From NCBI RefSeq assembly GCF_003315205.1, contig NZ_QNRR01000001.1, positions 310,001 to 374,000 on the forward strand: 64,000 bases of DNA, in the 5' to 3' direction. Below the pieces are notes generated by a model that saw only the letters and a list, made by a program, of their open reading frames with translations, was not told where the DNA came from and searched no databases. This document shows, piece after piece, positions 1-9,468 of this stretch (its first letter is position 1; the number at the start of each line of letters is the position of its first letter). Made by a program: the position numbers and the translations under genes. Source of the DNA: Roseimicrobium gellanilyticum (lineage in GTDB: Bacteria; Verrucomicrobiota; Verrucomicrobiia; Verrucomicrobiales; Verrucomicrobiaceae).

Positions 1-2
1 CT

Positions 3-266
3 GACGACACCATGAAGATGGCGCAGAATCGCTTTGTCGAACCCGCCATGGACGCGGCGCAGCGTGCGAGCGTGCAAGCGCGCAAGGCTTTGGAGCAATC
101 CCGTGATCGCATGAACCAACAGCTCGCTGTGGCGGAAAGATATGCCGCACGCGGCTACGACCAGACTACCACCTGGATCTCTGCGAACCCGCTGGCTGCC
201 GTGGGCATTGCGGTAGGCGCCGGCCTGCTGTTGTCCTCCATCTTCCGCCTGTCCTCACGCCGATAG
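3..266 (+). CDS. DUF883/ElaB-YqjD-like membrane-anchored protein (5' partial)
   Basis: The visible part has an amphipathic, charged helical region followed by one C-terminal membrane segment (NPLAAVGIAVGAGLLLSSIF) and a basic RLSSRR end. This is the layout of the ElaB/YqjD/DUF883 family, inner-membrane proteins reported to associate with ribosomes in E. coli. The reading frame is open to the left window edge. An ATG at 12 is possible, but no ribosome-binding site is visible and the family usually has about 100 residues, so the gene probably begins outside the window. The next genes are a holin-like membrane protein and another small membrane protein, matching the yqjD-yqjE-yqjK arrangement of proteobacteria. 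The family call is by architecture only. Confidence 0.6.
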   Translation, partial: DDTMKMAQNRFVEPAMDAAQRASVQARKALEQSRDRMNQQLAVAERYAARGYDQTTTWISANPLAAVGIAVGAGLLLSSIFRLSSRR

Positions 267-326
267 CCGCGAGCGCCTGGCAGACCTTTTTGACCCGCAT
301 GGCCGTCATGAAATCTCCCACCACTT

Positions 327-767
327 GTGAACATGCACGCCTCCTCGCCTCCCTCGTGGTCATCACATCTTGATCGCGGAAACAGCCTGTCGGATTCCGT
401 CCGCACGTTGCTTTCCTCGCTGGTGACCTATCTGGAGACGCGGTGGAAGCTGTTTAAGGTGGAATCGGGAGAGGCCATGCGGCTGGGAATCCAGGTGGCT
501 GTGGTCACCCTGTTCGCTCTCGCGTGCGCCTTCGTGATGTACGTGTGCGCCATGGTCGGCGTGACCTTGTGGATCGCTCACCAATGGTGGGACGGCGCGG
601 TGATGCCCGCTGCGTTCATCATGGCAGGAGTGCATCTCCTCCTCCTGCTCAGTTGCGCGGGATTCATCATCTGGTCCCTGCGCGGACGAAAGCTCTTTCA
701 CGATACGAGAACAGAATTCAAGGAGGACAAGCGATGGCTGCACCTGCAAACGACATCCAACGTCTGA
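327..767 (+). CDS. Phage-holin-superfamily (YqjE-like) membrane protein
   Basis: The product has 146 residues with two hydrophobic hairpin segments at about 55-80 and 90-120, preceded by an amphipathic stretch that reads SVRTLLSSLVTYLETRWKLFKVES. The motif 'ETR.KLFKVE' before a TM hairpin is typical of the YqjE / Phage_holin_3_6 family. Despite the name, chromosomal members are not known lysis proteins. The start is GTG at 327, with an in-frame ATG at 333; neither has a clear Shine-Dalgarno. The 3' end overlaps the next gene by 34 nt, suggesting translational coupling within one operon. Confidence 0.6.
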   Translation: MNMHASSPPSWSSHLDRGNSLSDSVRTLLSSLVTYLETRWKLFKVESGEAMRLGIQVAVVTLFALACAFVMYVCAMVGVTLWIAHQWWDGAVMPAAFIMAGVHLLLLLSCAGFIIWSLRGRKLFHDTRTEFKEDKRWLHLQTTSNV

Positions 768-1177
768 GAACCCAGCTCGAATCCAGTCGCTGGCAGATGC
801 ACAGCGGCATCCAGCGGATCGAGGATCAGCTCAATGTCTCGAAGCGTGTGCGCACTGAGTTCAAGGAGCACCCGTTGAAGTGGGTGGCCATCAGTGCGGG
901 AGTGGGACTGGTCGCAGCGAAGTTGATTCCACTCCTGCTCGGGAGCAGGAAGCGTGGCGTCATGGGTCGCATGCTCACGCCTCTCGTGCGTGCCGGTGCC
1001 GCAGCGGCAATGCCCATTGTGGCTCACCAGGTTTCCAATTGGATGGCCCAGAAAGGTCTGAGTATTCCAGGTCTTGCTCCGATGCCCATGCCCGAGCCCC
1101 ACCCCATCTCCCAGGTGCCTCCGCCTGTCGTGGGATCTGCCCCGGTATCACCTGCTCAGGAGGCGTATCCCGAATGA
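734..1177 (+). CDS. Small membrane protein, YqjK/DUF3618-like
   Basis: I chose ATG 734 because an AGGAGG ribosome-binding site lies at 721-726, although the frame is open further upstream. The 147-residue product has a coiled N-terminal segment (about 1-45), a hydrophobic segment around LKWVAISAGVGLVAAKLIPLLLG, a second weak hydrophobic region and a proline-rich tail. The 'EHPLKWVAISAGVGL' pattern resembles the anchor of DUF3618/DUF883 proteins. It overlaps the gene upstream, and its stop codon overlaps the start of the transporter downstream in an ATGA (1174-1177), so the four genes look like one transcription unit. Molecular function is unknown. Confidence 0.65.
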   Translation: MAAPANDIQRLRTQLESSRWQMHSGIQRIEDQLNVSKRVRTEFKEHPLKWVAISAGVGLVAAKLIPLLLGSRKRGVMGRMLTPLVRAGAAAAMPIVAHQVSNWMAQKGLSIPGLAPMPMPEPHPISQVPPPVVGSAPVSPAQEAYPE

Positions 1178-3045
1178 ACCCCTTCTCCTTACAGGACCGC
1201 ACCATGGTGCTCGCCGCCAGATTTGTGATTGCGGCTCTCACGTGCGGTCTCCTGTATTGGGGGAGGGAAGTGCTCATGCCGCTGGCGCTGGCCACGTTGA
1301 TTGCCTTCATGCTGCATCCACTCGCGGTGCGACTGCAGCGCATCCGGGTGCCCCGACTGATTTCTGTAGGGTCAGTAATGCTTCTGGCCACGGGACTGAT
1401 CGTGACGGCTGTCTGGTTTATCACCGTGCAGGTGGCCAGTTTCACAAACGAACTGCCCTCCTATCAAAAGAACATCAGTCAGAAAATCGGTCAGGTGCAG
1501 GGCTCCATGCGAGGCGGCGCCTTGGAGAAGTTGCAGAAGGTTTTCCATTCTCTCGAGAGGGAGGCAAAGGCCAGGGAAGAAGCTGTTGCTCCTGCTTCCA
1601 TTTCCAATGAGCCCATGCCTGTGGTGATTGAATCGAAGGAGCGCTGGTTCGACTTCAGTCTGACAAATGCCGCGATTCCCCTGATGGAACCCCTGGTCAC
1701 CGGAGGCCTCATCTTTGTGCTCGTGGCACTCATGCTCCTGCGCTGGGAAGACCTGCGCGCGCGGCTGGTAAGCGTGATGAATCAGAATATCACGCGTACC
1801 ACGCGAGCCATCGATGATGCTGGCAAGAGGATCGCGCGTTACCTCGCGGCGCAGATGTTCATCAACGGCAGCTTCGGCCTTGTCATCGGGCTGGGATTGT
1901 GGGCGCTGGGCGTGCCCTATGCCGGGTTGTGGGGCTTGTGTGCCGCCATGTTTCGCTATGTGCCTTATCTCGGTCCTCTGGTGGCCGCCGCATTGCCCAT
2001 CATGGTGAGTCTGGTCACCTCTGAAGGGTGGACACAGGTGCTCAGTGTGGGGGCCTTGTTCCTCACGCTGGAATTGGTGAGCAACAATGTGCTGGAACCC
2101 TGGCTCTATGGGTGGCGCGTGGGTCTCTCGGAGATTGGCGTGATCCTGGCAGCCGTCGCATGGACATTCTTGTGGGGCACCGCAGGTCTGGTGCTGGCCG
2201 TGCCACTGACGGTGTGCCTCGTGGTGCTCGGCGAGCATGTGCCCGCGATTTCATTCTTCTCACAACTCCTTGGAGACAAGCCCGCGCTTCCATTGCATTT
2301 GCGCTTCTACCAGCGGCTGCTGGCCCATGACAAGAACGAGGCCGCTGAGTTGACGAAGAATCACGCCAAGGCCCATGGTTTTGCGAAGGCCGGTGACGAG
2401 ATTATTGCACCTGCTCTGGCTCATGCCCGGGGTGAAGAGATGCGCGGAGCGCTCAGCGAGGAGGAGGTGGAGGAATTCGCGGCCGCCATTCCGTACATCC
2501 TCGATCGTACGGATGACGAAATCGACGAGGAAGAAGAGGCGGACGCAGCCAGGCAGAGCTCGGCAGTCTCTGCGGGACCGGTGGTGGTCTGGCCCTTGTG
2601 CAGCCTTTCAGAGGCACTGGTGCCACTGCTGCAGCATCACTGCACGGACCTCCCGTGCCGCTGGCAGGTCATTGCGGAGGGTTCCCTCACCTCCGAAGCG
2701 ATTGGCCGGCTGGCCCGTGAAGAGGAACAGCCGGAGGCCGTGTGCCTGCTCCTCCTCACCCATGAGGATCTCTCGCGGACGCGCAACCTGTGCAAAAAGC
2801 TGCGCCACGCCTTCCCAGATGTCCATATCACGGTGGCATTCTGGGCTGAGTCGAGAATGGATACAGACATGACGCAAGCCATCGAAAAGCTGGGCTACGC
2901 CAAGATCACCTGGACGCCCTCCGAAACCCGTGGCGATCTCGCCCCGCACATCCTGGACCATGCCCGGGAGGTGGAAGAGAACGCGCCCCGCGTGCCGAAC
3001 GCCCAACCTGTGGTGAGAGATGCTCGTGAAGCGGTCCCGGCGTGA
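1174..3045 (+). CDS. AI-2E family transporter with long C-terminal extension
   Basis: Residues about 10-355 form the multi-helix AI-2E/PerM-type membrane domain, including the signature stretch NNVLEPWLYGWRVGLSEIG followed by GTAGLVLAVPLTVCLVVLG. These proteins export small molecules or act as ion antiporters; the name does not prove autoinducer transport. The start is ATG 1174, with CAGGAGG at 1157-1163 and a 4-nt overlap with the gene upstream. Family members usually end near residue 350-380. This one continues through an acidic linker (about 370-465) into a soluble alpha/beta-looking domain (about 468-600) that contains SAGPVVVWPLCSLSEALVPL and AVCLLLLTHEDLS. Its stop is immediately followed by the stop codon of the convergent gene, with no bases between. 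Confidence 0.8.
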   Translation: MNPFSLQDRTMVLAARFVIAALTCGLLYWGREVLMPLALATLIAFMLHPLAVRLQRIRVPRLISVGSVMLLATGLIVTAVWFITVQVASFTNELPSYQKNISQKIGQVQGSMRGGALEKLQKVFHSLEREAKAREEAVAPASISNEPMPVVIESKERWFDFSLTNAAIPLMEPLVTGGLIFVLVALMLLRWEDLRARLVSVMNQNITRTTRAIDDAGKRIARYLAAQMFINGSFGLVIGLGLWALGVPYAGLWGLCAAMFRYVPYLGPLVAAALPIMVSLVTSEGWTQVLSVGALFLTLELVSNNVLEPWLYGWRVGLSEIGVILAAVAWTFLWGTAGLVLAVPLTVCLVVLGEHVPAISFFSQLLGDKPALPLHLRFYQRLLAHDKNEAAELTKNHAKAHGFAKAGDEIIAPALAHARGEEMRGALSEEEVEEFAAAIPYILDRTDDEIDEEEEADAARQSSAVSAGPVVVWPLCSLSEALVPLLQHHCTDLPCRWQVIAEGSLTSEAIGRLAREEEQPEAVCLLLLTHEDLSRTRNLCKKLRHAFPDVHITVAFWAESRMDTDMTQAIEKLGYAKITWTPSETRGDLAPHILDHAREVEENAPRVPNAQPVVRDAREAVPA

Positions 3046-4545
3046 TCACTTCTGCCTGTGAGCTGGCGCCAGCCGCTCATCACTCAGGTCCAACCGGTAC
3101 ATGAGCTGGTTGTAGTCATACCGTGCCGGCGCGATCGGATTGCCGCTGAACTCCAGCGTATACGTCCCCTCAAAGTAAATGACCTTGCCACCCTCCTTAT
3201 CCAGGAACCCGTGGTGTATCGGATTGTAATACGAATACCTGGGATGCGTGGCCACCTTCACCGCTTTGCCCCACGGACCGTCGGGAGCGTCGCTCTCGGC
3301 ATACCACATCTCTCCGAGCGGTGAGGGAGCCTTGGCCTTGAAGCCATATTGCACCCCGAGCAGGATCCAGCGTTTGCGGTACGCGTTCCACTGCACACTG
3401 GCATTGTGAAGCTGCACAGGCTCTCCCGTGGCCGCATCTCGGATGTCAAAGCGGGCCTGCGCCAGCTTCATCTTTTCCTGCTTCAGCAGCACCTGCTCAG
3501 CCTCCTGGTTGGTGGGTGGGTGTTCCTTCTGCCACTTCCACTCACCCTTCGCCTGGTCGAACCACAGCGCTTCATACTTCGAAGGATCCAACACATCCGC
3601 CAGCGTGGCGCGTACGCGCGTGTGGGGCAGGGGAGCGCTGAAGTAGTAGTAGCCGTCCTCCGCCTGCACCGCATGCCCCTGCATGTAGCGCCATTCGTTG
3701 GACATCTCGAGCTTCACGGCAGTCTTGAAGGTCTGCGCCGCATCGTCGAAGCGCGCGATGCCATGTTCTGCATGTGGCTTGAGCCCCTCATGCCGTCCAT
3801 AGTGGGCCAGCATCACCTCCTTGCCGTTCTCGTCCTTCACCGTGAGCAGGCCAAAGAGCCACACCGCGCCTGGTCCTTCCACGACCATCATCTTGCGCAG
3901 TCGCTTCGGGTCCTTCTCATCCATGTAGTACTTGTAGGCGATCCCTTTCTCGGGATCGATGTCGCGAGCCGTCGTCGCGCACGTGGTGTTGTAGTTGCCC
4001 AGCGGATAGTTGGGCATGTTCGTATCCCCCCACAGCCAGAAGATGCCATCCTTGTACGGCACCGCCTGCACTGAGTCCTGCCCCATGACACCGGAAGGAT
4101 TCAAGTTCGGCAGCGGCAGGGGAAGCCCGAGCAGTTCACTCGCATGGTACTGTCCTTGTCCCGTGAGACGTCCCACGCGCTCGGCGATGTTGTTGCGCTT
4201 GAGCTTTACCGTGAATGTCTCGCCGGACTTCGGTGTCGGACGGATGCCGGTGAAACCAAAGCCGTCCTTCTTCCACTCATAACCCGGTCCACTGACATGG
4301 AACCACACCTCACGATCCATGAGTCCCGGCTCATAAATGGCGACCCACCCCGCATTGTCCGTCACATAGCGCAGGTCATTCACCGTGCGCAGCTCGATGA
4401 GCGGAATACCGCGTCCCGTGACTTCATCCACCACTTGGATGCCGAAGTGCTTGGTCTCAGCTTTGGAGACCAGAGGCGTGATGATGCCGAAAAGAAAGAC
4501 AACAGCAGGCAGCAGAGGGCGGAGGAATGGCAGGACCGGTTTCAT
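3046..4545 (-). CDS. Secreted protein with carboxypeptidase-regulatory-like and propeller-like regions
   Basis: I chose the start at 4545 because it begins a clear signal peptide (MKPVLPFLRPLLPAVVFLFG, ending near SKA). The frame is open upstream to 4668, but that part looks non-coding. Residues about 30-125 contain a beta-sandwich 'VVDEVTGRGIPLIELRT' stretch typical of carboxypeptidase-regulatory-like domains. The rest has aromatic-rich, repeated beta motifs (FWLWGDTNMPNYPLGN, YYFSAPLPHTRVR, EMWYAESDAPDGPWG) reminiscent of five-bladed propeller proteins such as DUF4185 or GH43-like families. Export and an extracellular carbohydrate-related role are inferences; I recognise no catalytic residues. 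It is a single gene facing the transporter, with stop codons abutting at 3043-3048. Confidence 0.6.
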   Translation of the reverse strand: MKPVLPFLRPLLPAVVFLFGIITPLVSKAETKHFGIQVVDEVTGRGIPLIELRTVNDLRYVTDNAGWVAIYEPGLMDREVWFHVSGPGYEWKKDGFGFTGIRPTPKSGETFTVKLKRNNIAERVGRLTGQGQYHASELLGLPLPLPNLNPSGVMGQDSVQAVPYKDGIFWLWGDTNMPNYPLGNYNTTCATTARDIDPEKGIAYKYYMDEKDPKRLRKMMVVEGPGAVWLFGLLTVKDENGKEVMLAHYGRHEGLKPHAEHGIARFDDAAQTFKTAVKLEMSNEWRYMQGHAVQAEDGYYYFSAPLPHTRVRATLADVLDPSKYEALWFDQAKGEWKWQKEHPPTNQEAEQVLLKQEKMKLAQARFDIRDAATGEPVQLHNASVQWNAYRKRWILLGVQYGFKAKAPSPLGEMWYAESDAPDGPWGKAVKVATHPRYSYYNPIHHGFLDKEGGKVIYFEGTYTLEFSGNPIAPARYDYNQLMYRLDLSDERLAPAHRQK

Positions 4546-4744
4546 GAGTGATAGCACTGGAATCCTATCACGTGGCAATCTTGCCGGGAAAGGTTCAGCA
4601 GGAATGGCGAGCCGATTAGGTTGCGAACCGTCATCCCCGGGGCACCCCTGCGAAACCGCCACTTGCAAGTCGCGCTCTGGCAGGCACAGGCTTTGCTAGT
4701 ACTGAAGTAACCTACCCCTCCCCGCTCCCGCACGCCCCTCCCTC

Positions 4745-7510
4745 ATGGAAGACAAGACATCGCCAGCACCTGACTATCTCGACATCGGTTTCGAGCAGAT
4801 TGATCGTGACATGAAGTTCCTCATGGGGGCTTTCGGAGAGGTGCTGGCGGAGTTGGGCATGCCGGAGCTCACGGAGCATCTCCCCTGGACGGGCAATGAA
4901 CCCTCCACCACTGCGCTGCCGCCACGTCTCGGCCTCGCCTATTCCCTGGCCTTCCAGCTTCTGAACATGGTGGAGGAGAGCGCCGCCGCCAGTGTCCGCG
5001 CCATCCGTGAGGAGCATGAGGGCATCGCCGCCGAGCGCGGCCTCTGGGGCAGCCAGCTCCGCCGCCTCCAGAAGAAAGGCGCCACCGCAGAGGAAATCGT
5101 GGCCACCTTCCGTGAGGTCTGCGTGGAGCCAGTACTCACCGCCCACCCCACCGAGGCGAAGCGCCTCTCCGTGCTGGACCACCACCGCAGCCTGTTCACG
5201 CTGCTGAATGCGCGCCACCATCGCGAGGGTGGCAGCATCGGGGCCAAGCGTCAGCGCGCTGAAGTGAAGGCCGCCATCGAGCGCCTCTGGCGGACCGGGG
5301 AGATCCTTCTCGAAAAGCCCACGCTCACTGACGAGCGGCGCAATGTGCTCTACTATTTCCGCGAGGTCTTTCCCTCCGTACTGCGCATCTTGGATGAGCG
5401 TCTGCGCTTTGCCTGGACCGAGGTGGGGCTGGACCCGGTGCTGCTGAAGGAACCGGAGTCCCTCCCTGTGGTGCGCTTTGGCACCTGGGTGGGTGGTGAC
5501 CGCGATGGTCACCCGGGGGTGACGTCTGAGGTCACGGAGGAGACCTTGGAACGCCTCCGCACGAACGCCATGGTGGTGCATCATCGCCACCTTGCCGATC
5601 TCGCCACGAAGCTCACACTCACGACCTGGATGCAGGCCCCGCCTGCACGTCTGCAGGCTCTGCGGGAGCGGCTCATCGCCACCAAGGTGCAGGTTGAGCC
5701 CCTGATGGCCTCCAGCTCTGAGGAGCCCTGGTCACAAGTGGTGAAGCTCATGCTGGCCCGCCTGCCTGTGAATGTCTCCCCCGGTACACTGGCGCATCTC
5801 CGGCATGGAGAGACCTACTATGCTCGTGCGGAGGAGCTCGCTGCCGATCTCGCGGAGTTGAGCGCCGCCCTCGTGGAGGCGGGTGCGGAGCGCCTGGCTG
5901 CCACCGATGTGGAGCCGTTACAGCGCGCCGTGCAGGTGTTCGGTTTCCACCTTGCCTGTCTCGATGTCCGGCAAAATTCGGCCTTCCATTCGCGGGCACT
6001 GTCCCAACTCATGAATGCCGCGGGCCTGGACGGCTCCGACTGGGAGGACTGGGCGGAGGGCGAGCGCCTGCGTTTCCTGGAGAAGGAGCTCCGCTCTCCA
6101 CGTCCCTTCCTGCATGCCAATGCATCCGCGGGTCCCGAGGCAGATGCGGTGCTGGCCTGCTATCGCGTGCTGGCGAAGCACCTCGAAAGGAACGGCCACG
6201 AAGGACTCGGCGCCCTCATCGTCAGCATGACGCGCCGTCTCTCCGATCTTCTCCTCGTGTATGTGCTGGCGCGCGAGGCTGGCCTCATGAAGCGCACGCC
6301 GGAGGGACTGGTGTGCCTGCTCCCCGTGGTGCCGCTCTTTGAAACGGCGGACGACCTGGAAGGCGGTCCGGAGATGCTGCGGAAGTTTGTGGAGGAGCCG
6401 CTCACCCGGCGCAGTCTGGAGTACCACGCAAAGCGGGCCGGCAAGCCCGGGCGTTTGGTGCAACAGGTCATGATAGGATATAGTGACAGCAACAAGGATG
6501 CGGGCATCCTCGCCAGCCAGTGGGCGCTGCACCTGGCGCAGACCCAGCTGACCGCAGCCGGGAAGGATGCCGGGGTGAAGGTGCGCTTCTTCCACGGTCG
6601 CGGCGGTACCGTGAGCCGTGGCGCGGGCCCCACGCATCGCTTCCTCGATGCGCTGCCGCATGGCTCACTCTGCGGTGACATCCGCACCACGGAGCAAGGC
6701 GAGACCATTGCCCAGAAATTTGGCAACCAATCCACCGCTGCCTTCAATCTGGAACTGCTGCTCGCTGGTGTCTCCGCCACGGCGTGCCTCCATGCACGTG
6801 GCCCTGCTCCCGAGCATCCTCTGGCGCCGCTTGCAGGCAAGCTCGCCTCCACCTCGCGTACCGCCTATCGAGCGCTGCTGGAGAATGAGGGCTTCATGAC
6901 CTTCTACCGGCAGGCCACACCCATTGATGCGCTGGAGCACAGCCGTATCGGTTCGCGTCCTTCACGTCGCACGGGCAAAGCGAGCCTGGATGACCTGCGT
7001 GCGATTCCCTGGGTGTTCTCGTGGAATCAATCGCGCTTCTACGTGCCCGGCTGGTACGGCACCGGCACTGCGCTGGCTTCGCTCACGGATGAGGAGTTCG
7101 CCCAACTCTCCAGCGAGCTCCGTAGCTGGCCCTTCCTGCACTATGTGATCACGAATGTGGAGTCTTCTCTCGCGAGCACCGACCACAGCCTGATGGCCGC
7201 GTATGCGGACCTCGTGGAAGACACCGAGGTGCGCGACAAGATCTTCGGCCAGATCGAGCAGGAATGGAATCTTACCCGCGTGATGCTCGATCGTCTCCGC
7301 GGCGGCCCCATGCATGAGCTGCGTCCCCGCATGTGGCGCACCCTCGAACTCCGCGCTGCTGCCTTGCGCACCCTGCACCAGCAGCAGATCGATCTGCTTC
7401 GTCAGTGGCGTGGACTGCTGAAGACCGATGAAGCCGCTGCGAACGAGTTGCTGCCTGAAGTGCTGCTGAGCGTGAATGCCATCGCGAGCGGCCTGCGCAC
7501 GACGGGCTGA
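4745..7510 (+). CDS. ppc: Phosphoenolpyruvate carboxylase
   Basis: At 921 residues this is full length for bacterial PEP carboxylase, which carboxylates phosphoenolpyruvate to oxaloacetate to refill the TCA cycle. The catalytic-histidine motif VLTAHPTEAKR lies near residue 135, GGDRDGHPGVT near 250, GYSDSNKDAG near 577 and the glycine-rich FHGRGGTVSRG loop near 615. The C-terminus ends in a short ...RTTG, comparable with the NTG end of other members. It begins 199 nt from the divergent secreted-protein gene, so its promoter should lie in 4546-4744. No strong ribosome-binding site precedes ATG 4745. It stands alone and is cytoplasmic. Confidence 0.97.
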   Translation: MEDKTSPAPDYLDIGFEQIDRDMKFLMGAFGEVLAELGMPELTEHLPWTGNEPSTTALPPRLGLAYSLAFQLLNMVEESAAASVRAIREEHEGIAAERGLWGSQLRRLQKKGATAEEIVATFREVCVEPVLTAHPTEAKRLSVLDHHRSLFTLLNARHHREGGSIGAKRQRAEVKAAIERLWRTGEILLEKPTLTDERRNVLYYFREVFPSVLRILDERLRFAWTEVGLDPVLLKEPESLPVVRFGTWVGGDRDGHPGVTSEVTEETLERLRTNAMVVHHRHLADLATKLTLTTWMQAPPARLQALRERLIATKVQVEPLMASSSEEPWSQVVKLMLARLPVNVSPGTLAHLRHGETYYARAEELAADLAELSAALVEAGAERLAATDVEPLQRAVQVFGFHLACLDVRQNSAFHSRALSQLMNAAGLDGSDWEDWAEGERLRFLEKELRSPRPFLHANASAGPEADAVLACYRVLAKHLERNGHEGLGALIVSMTRRLSDLLLVYVLAREAGLMKRTPEGLVCLLPVVPLFETADDLEGGPEMLRKFVEEPLTRRSLEYHAKRAGKPGRLVQQVMIGYSDSNKDAGILASQWALHLAQTQLTAAGKDAGVKVRFFHGRGGTVSRGAGPTHRFLDALPHGSLCGDIRTTEQGETIAQKFGNQSTAAFNLELLLAGVSATACLHARGPAPEHPLAPLAGKLASTSRTAYRALLENEGFMTFYRQATPIDALEHSRIGSRPSRRTGKASLDDLRAIPWVFSWNQSRFYVPGWYGTGTALASLTDEEFAQLSSELRSWPFLHYVITNVESSLASTDHSLMAAYADLVEDTEVRDKIFGQIEQEWNLTRVMLDRLRGGPMHELRPRMWRTLELRAAALRTLHQQQIDLLRQWRGLLKTDEAAANELLPEVLLSVNAIASGLRTTG

Positions 7511-7592
7511 GCAAGTTCAAAGAACATGGCCCCTGTCGATCGAGTCAGCCTATTGCGGGCGCAATCTGTGCGGCGCTGTTTCAAAAAAATGC

Positions 7593-7734
7593 GGTGGGGA
7601 GCCGCTGCGCCGGCTTCCTAACTAGAGCGGGCGGAGGTGGGGCGGAGCATCCGGGTGATATCGGTTTGCGACACGCCAGTTCCCCACCACCTCCGCCCAC
7701 CTGATCAGGAAGCCGACGCAGCGGCTCCCCACCA
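7593..7734. repeat. Nested imperfect palindrome, REP/MITE-like element
   Basis: The outer arms 7593-7619 and 7708-7734 are 27 nt each and inverted with one mismatch. Inner arms 7629-7642 and 7683-7699 (GGGCGGAGGTGGGG and its near complement) form a second inverted pair. The whole 142-bp unit could fold as one long cruciform. It lies in the 375-nt gap between ppc and guaB, in which I see no gene. No transposase is present. A non-autonomous repeat is the likely explanation, but I cannot count copies elsewhere in the genome. Confidence 0.6.
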
Positions 7735-7823
7735 GTGTGTAGGCATGCCAAGCGATAGACTGGAGGAGTGTCGCGAGTGGGTTTTGGTTTCGAGGTGCGG
7801 CAGATTACCGAGGTGTTCTATGA

Positions 7824-7860
7824 AACAAAAAGCGCTGGCCCCACAACCGAGACCAGCGCT
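7824..7860 (-). terminator. Rho-independent terminator of guaB
   Basis: On the minus strand, an 8-bp perfect stem AGCGCTGG/CCAGCGCT (7853-7860 and 7831-7838) with a 14-nt loop is followed by TTTTTGTTT (7822-7830). It begins 26 nt past the guaB stop codon. Confidence 0.85.
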
Positions 7861-7885
7861 TAAAAAATCAATATCTCACCCCAAC

Positions 7886-9343
7886 TCACCCTACCTCATA
7901 GTTCACCGGCTCCTCCGTGATCACGATGTCATGCGGATGGCTTTCCTTCAGACCGCCGGCTGTGATTTGGACGAAGTTCGCCTTCTGGCGGAGCTCTTCG
8001 AGGGTGTTGGCTCCCACGTAGCCCATGCCGCTGCGGAGACCGCCCATGAGTTGGAAGACCACATCGGCCAGCGGACCCTTGTAGGGCACGCGGGCTTCCA
8101 CGCCTTCCGGTACCAGCTTGCCGCTGGAGTTCTGGCCGTAGCGGTCGCCGGCGCCCTTGCGCATGGCCTTGAGGGAACCCATGCCGCGGTACTCCTTGAA
8201 GGTGCGGCCCTGGAGACGCACGGTGGCGCCGGGGCTCTCCGCGGTGCCGGCGAGAAGCGAGCCAATCATCACGCAATCCGCGCCTGCGGCCATGGCCTTC
8301 ACCACGTCGCCCGAGTAGCGCACGCCACCATCGGAGATGACGGCCACGCCACGGCTGCGGCAGACCTCGGCAGTTTCCTGCACGGCGGTGAACTGCGGCA
8401 TACCCACGCCCGAAATGACGCGAGTGGTGCAGATGGAACCGGGACCCACACCCACTTTGATGGCGGAGGCGCCAGCATCGCAGAGATCGCGTGCACCTTC
8501 CTTGGTGACCACGTTGCCCGCGACAATCGGCGTGCGGTCGCCCAACGCTGCGCGGAGCTGTTCGATGACCTTGATGACTCGCGCGGTATGACCCGTGGCC
8601 GCGTCAATGAACACGGCATCCGCACCAGCAGCCTGCATGGCCAGACCGCGATCCACACAGTCTTCACCCACGCCCACAGCGGCGCCCACTCGAAGACGAC
8701 CCTGGTCGTCCTTGGCGGCATTCGTGTACATCTGGCGCTTCTCGATGTCCTGCTTCGTGATGAGTCCGGCCAGATGACCGGCGGCGTCTACGAGCGGGAG
8801 CTTCTCGATGCGGTTGATCCAGAGAATCTTCAGCGCTTCCTCCCAGGTGGTGTCCGGCTTGCCAATCGCGAGCTTTTCGCGAGGCGTCATGATCTCACGG
8901 ACGGGGGTGTTCTCGTCTTCGAGATACCACATGTCGCGGCTGGTCACCATGCCGACGAGGGCACCCTTCTCATCCACTACCGGGAAACCGCTCACACCCT
9001 TCTCGCGCATGAGGCGGGCGACATCGCCCAGCGTGTTGTCGGGCTTCACCCGCAGCGGGTTGTGGATGACGGTATTCTCCGAGCGCTTCACACGCGCCAC
9101 CTGCTCCGCCTGGTAGTCGATGGGACAGGCCCGATGGATTACGCCCATGCCCCCCTCACGTGCCAGCGCAATGGCCAGCTCACTCTCCGTGACCGTGTCC
9201 ATGGCGGACGACAGCACCGGAATATTCAGCGGCAGGGTGGGGGTCAGATTGGTACCCAGAAGAACCTCACCCGGCAGCACAGCACTTCTCCCCGGGAGGA
9301 GAAGAACGTCGTCGAACGACAAAGACAAAGGAATCGCGCCCAT
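7886..9343 (-). CDS. guaB: Inosine-5'-monophosphate dehydrogenase
   Basis: The 485-residue product oxidises IMP to XMP with NAD+, the committed step of GMP synthesis. It opens with [13 protein letters not shown], carries a CBS-domain pair at about 95-210 (ISRD-like '[13 protein letters not shown]' and '[13 protein letters not shown]'), and has the catalytic loop [15 protein letters not shown] with the active-site cysteine near residue 303. The flap region contains GMGSLKAM and the C-terminus ends in a short [12 protein letters not shown] 9343 is preceded by AGGTGG 5 nt upstream on the minus strand. A strong terminator follows the gene. It is apparently monocistronic and cytoplasmic. Confidence 0.97.
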   Translation of the reverse strand: MGAIPLSLSFDDVLLLPGRSAVLPGEVLLGTNLTPTLPLNIPVLSSAMDTVTESELAIALAREGGMGVIHRACPIDYQAEQVARVKRSENTVIHNPLRVKPDNTLGDVARLMREKGVSGFPVVDEKGALVGMVTSRDMWYLEDENTPVREIMTPREKLAIGKPDTTWEEALKILWINRIEKLPLVDAAGHLAGLITKQDIEKRQMYTNAAKDDQGRLRVGAAVGVGEDCVDRGLAMQAAGADAVFIDAATGHTARVIKVIEQLRAALGDRTPIVAGNVVTKEGARDLCDAGASAIKVGVGPGSICTTRVISGVGMPQFTAVQETAEVCRSRGVAVISDGGVRYSGDVVKAMAAGADCVMIGSLLAGTAESPGATVRLQGRTFKEYRGMGSLKAMRKGAGDRYGQNSSGKLVPEGVEARVPYKGPLADVVFQLMGGLRSGMGYVGANTLEELRQKANFVQITAGGLKESHPHDIVITEEPVNYEVG

Positions 9344-9346
9344 GTT

Positions 9347-9379
9347 CCACCTAAGCGAGTCTTTGCCATTTGTCAGGTG
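9347..9379 (-). promoter_or_regulatory. Possible ribosome-binding-site-sequestering hairpin upstream of guaB
   Basis: In guaB mRNA, CCACCU (9379-9374) can pair with the Shine-Dalgarno AGGUGG (9352-9347) just before the start codon. Two further pairs (one G-U) extend the stem across an 18-nt loop. This could hold translation off unless it is opened. The pairing is read from sequence; regulation is inference. Confidence 0.3.
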
Positions 9380-9468
9380 GTTTTTTAGGTTGCGTGCGGG
9401 AGGACTTCATTCGCAACGCAAATTGAGTGCTCACAAATGTGCGTGGGAGAGGGTTGGGCAACGCGGGG

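Noticed and set aside
7637-9388. Plus-strand frame of about 580 codons across guaB
   Set aside because: It is antisense to an intact IMP dehydrogenase and crosses the terminator and palindrome.
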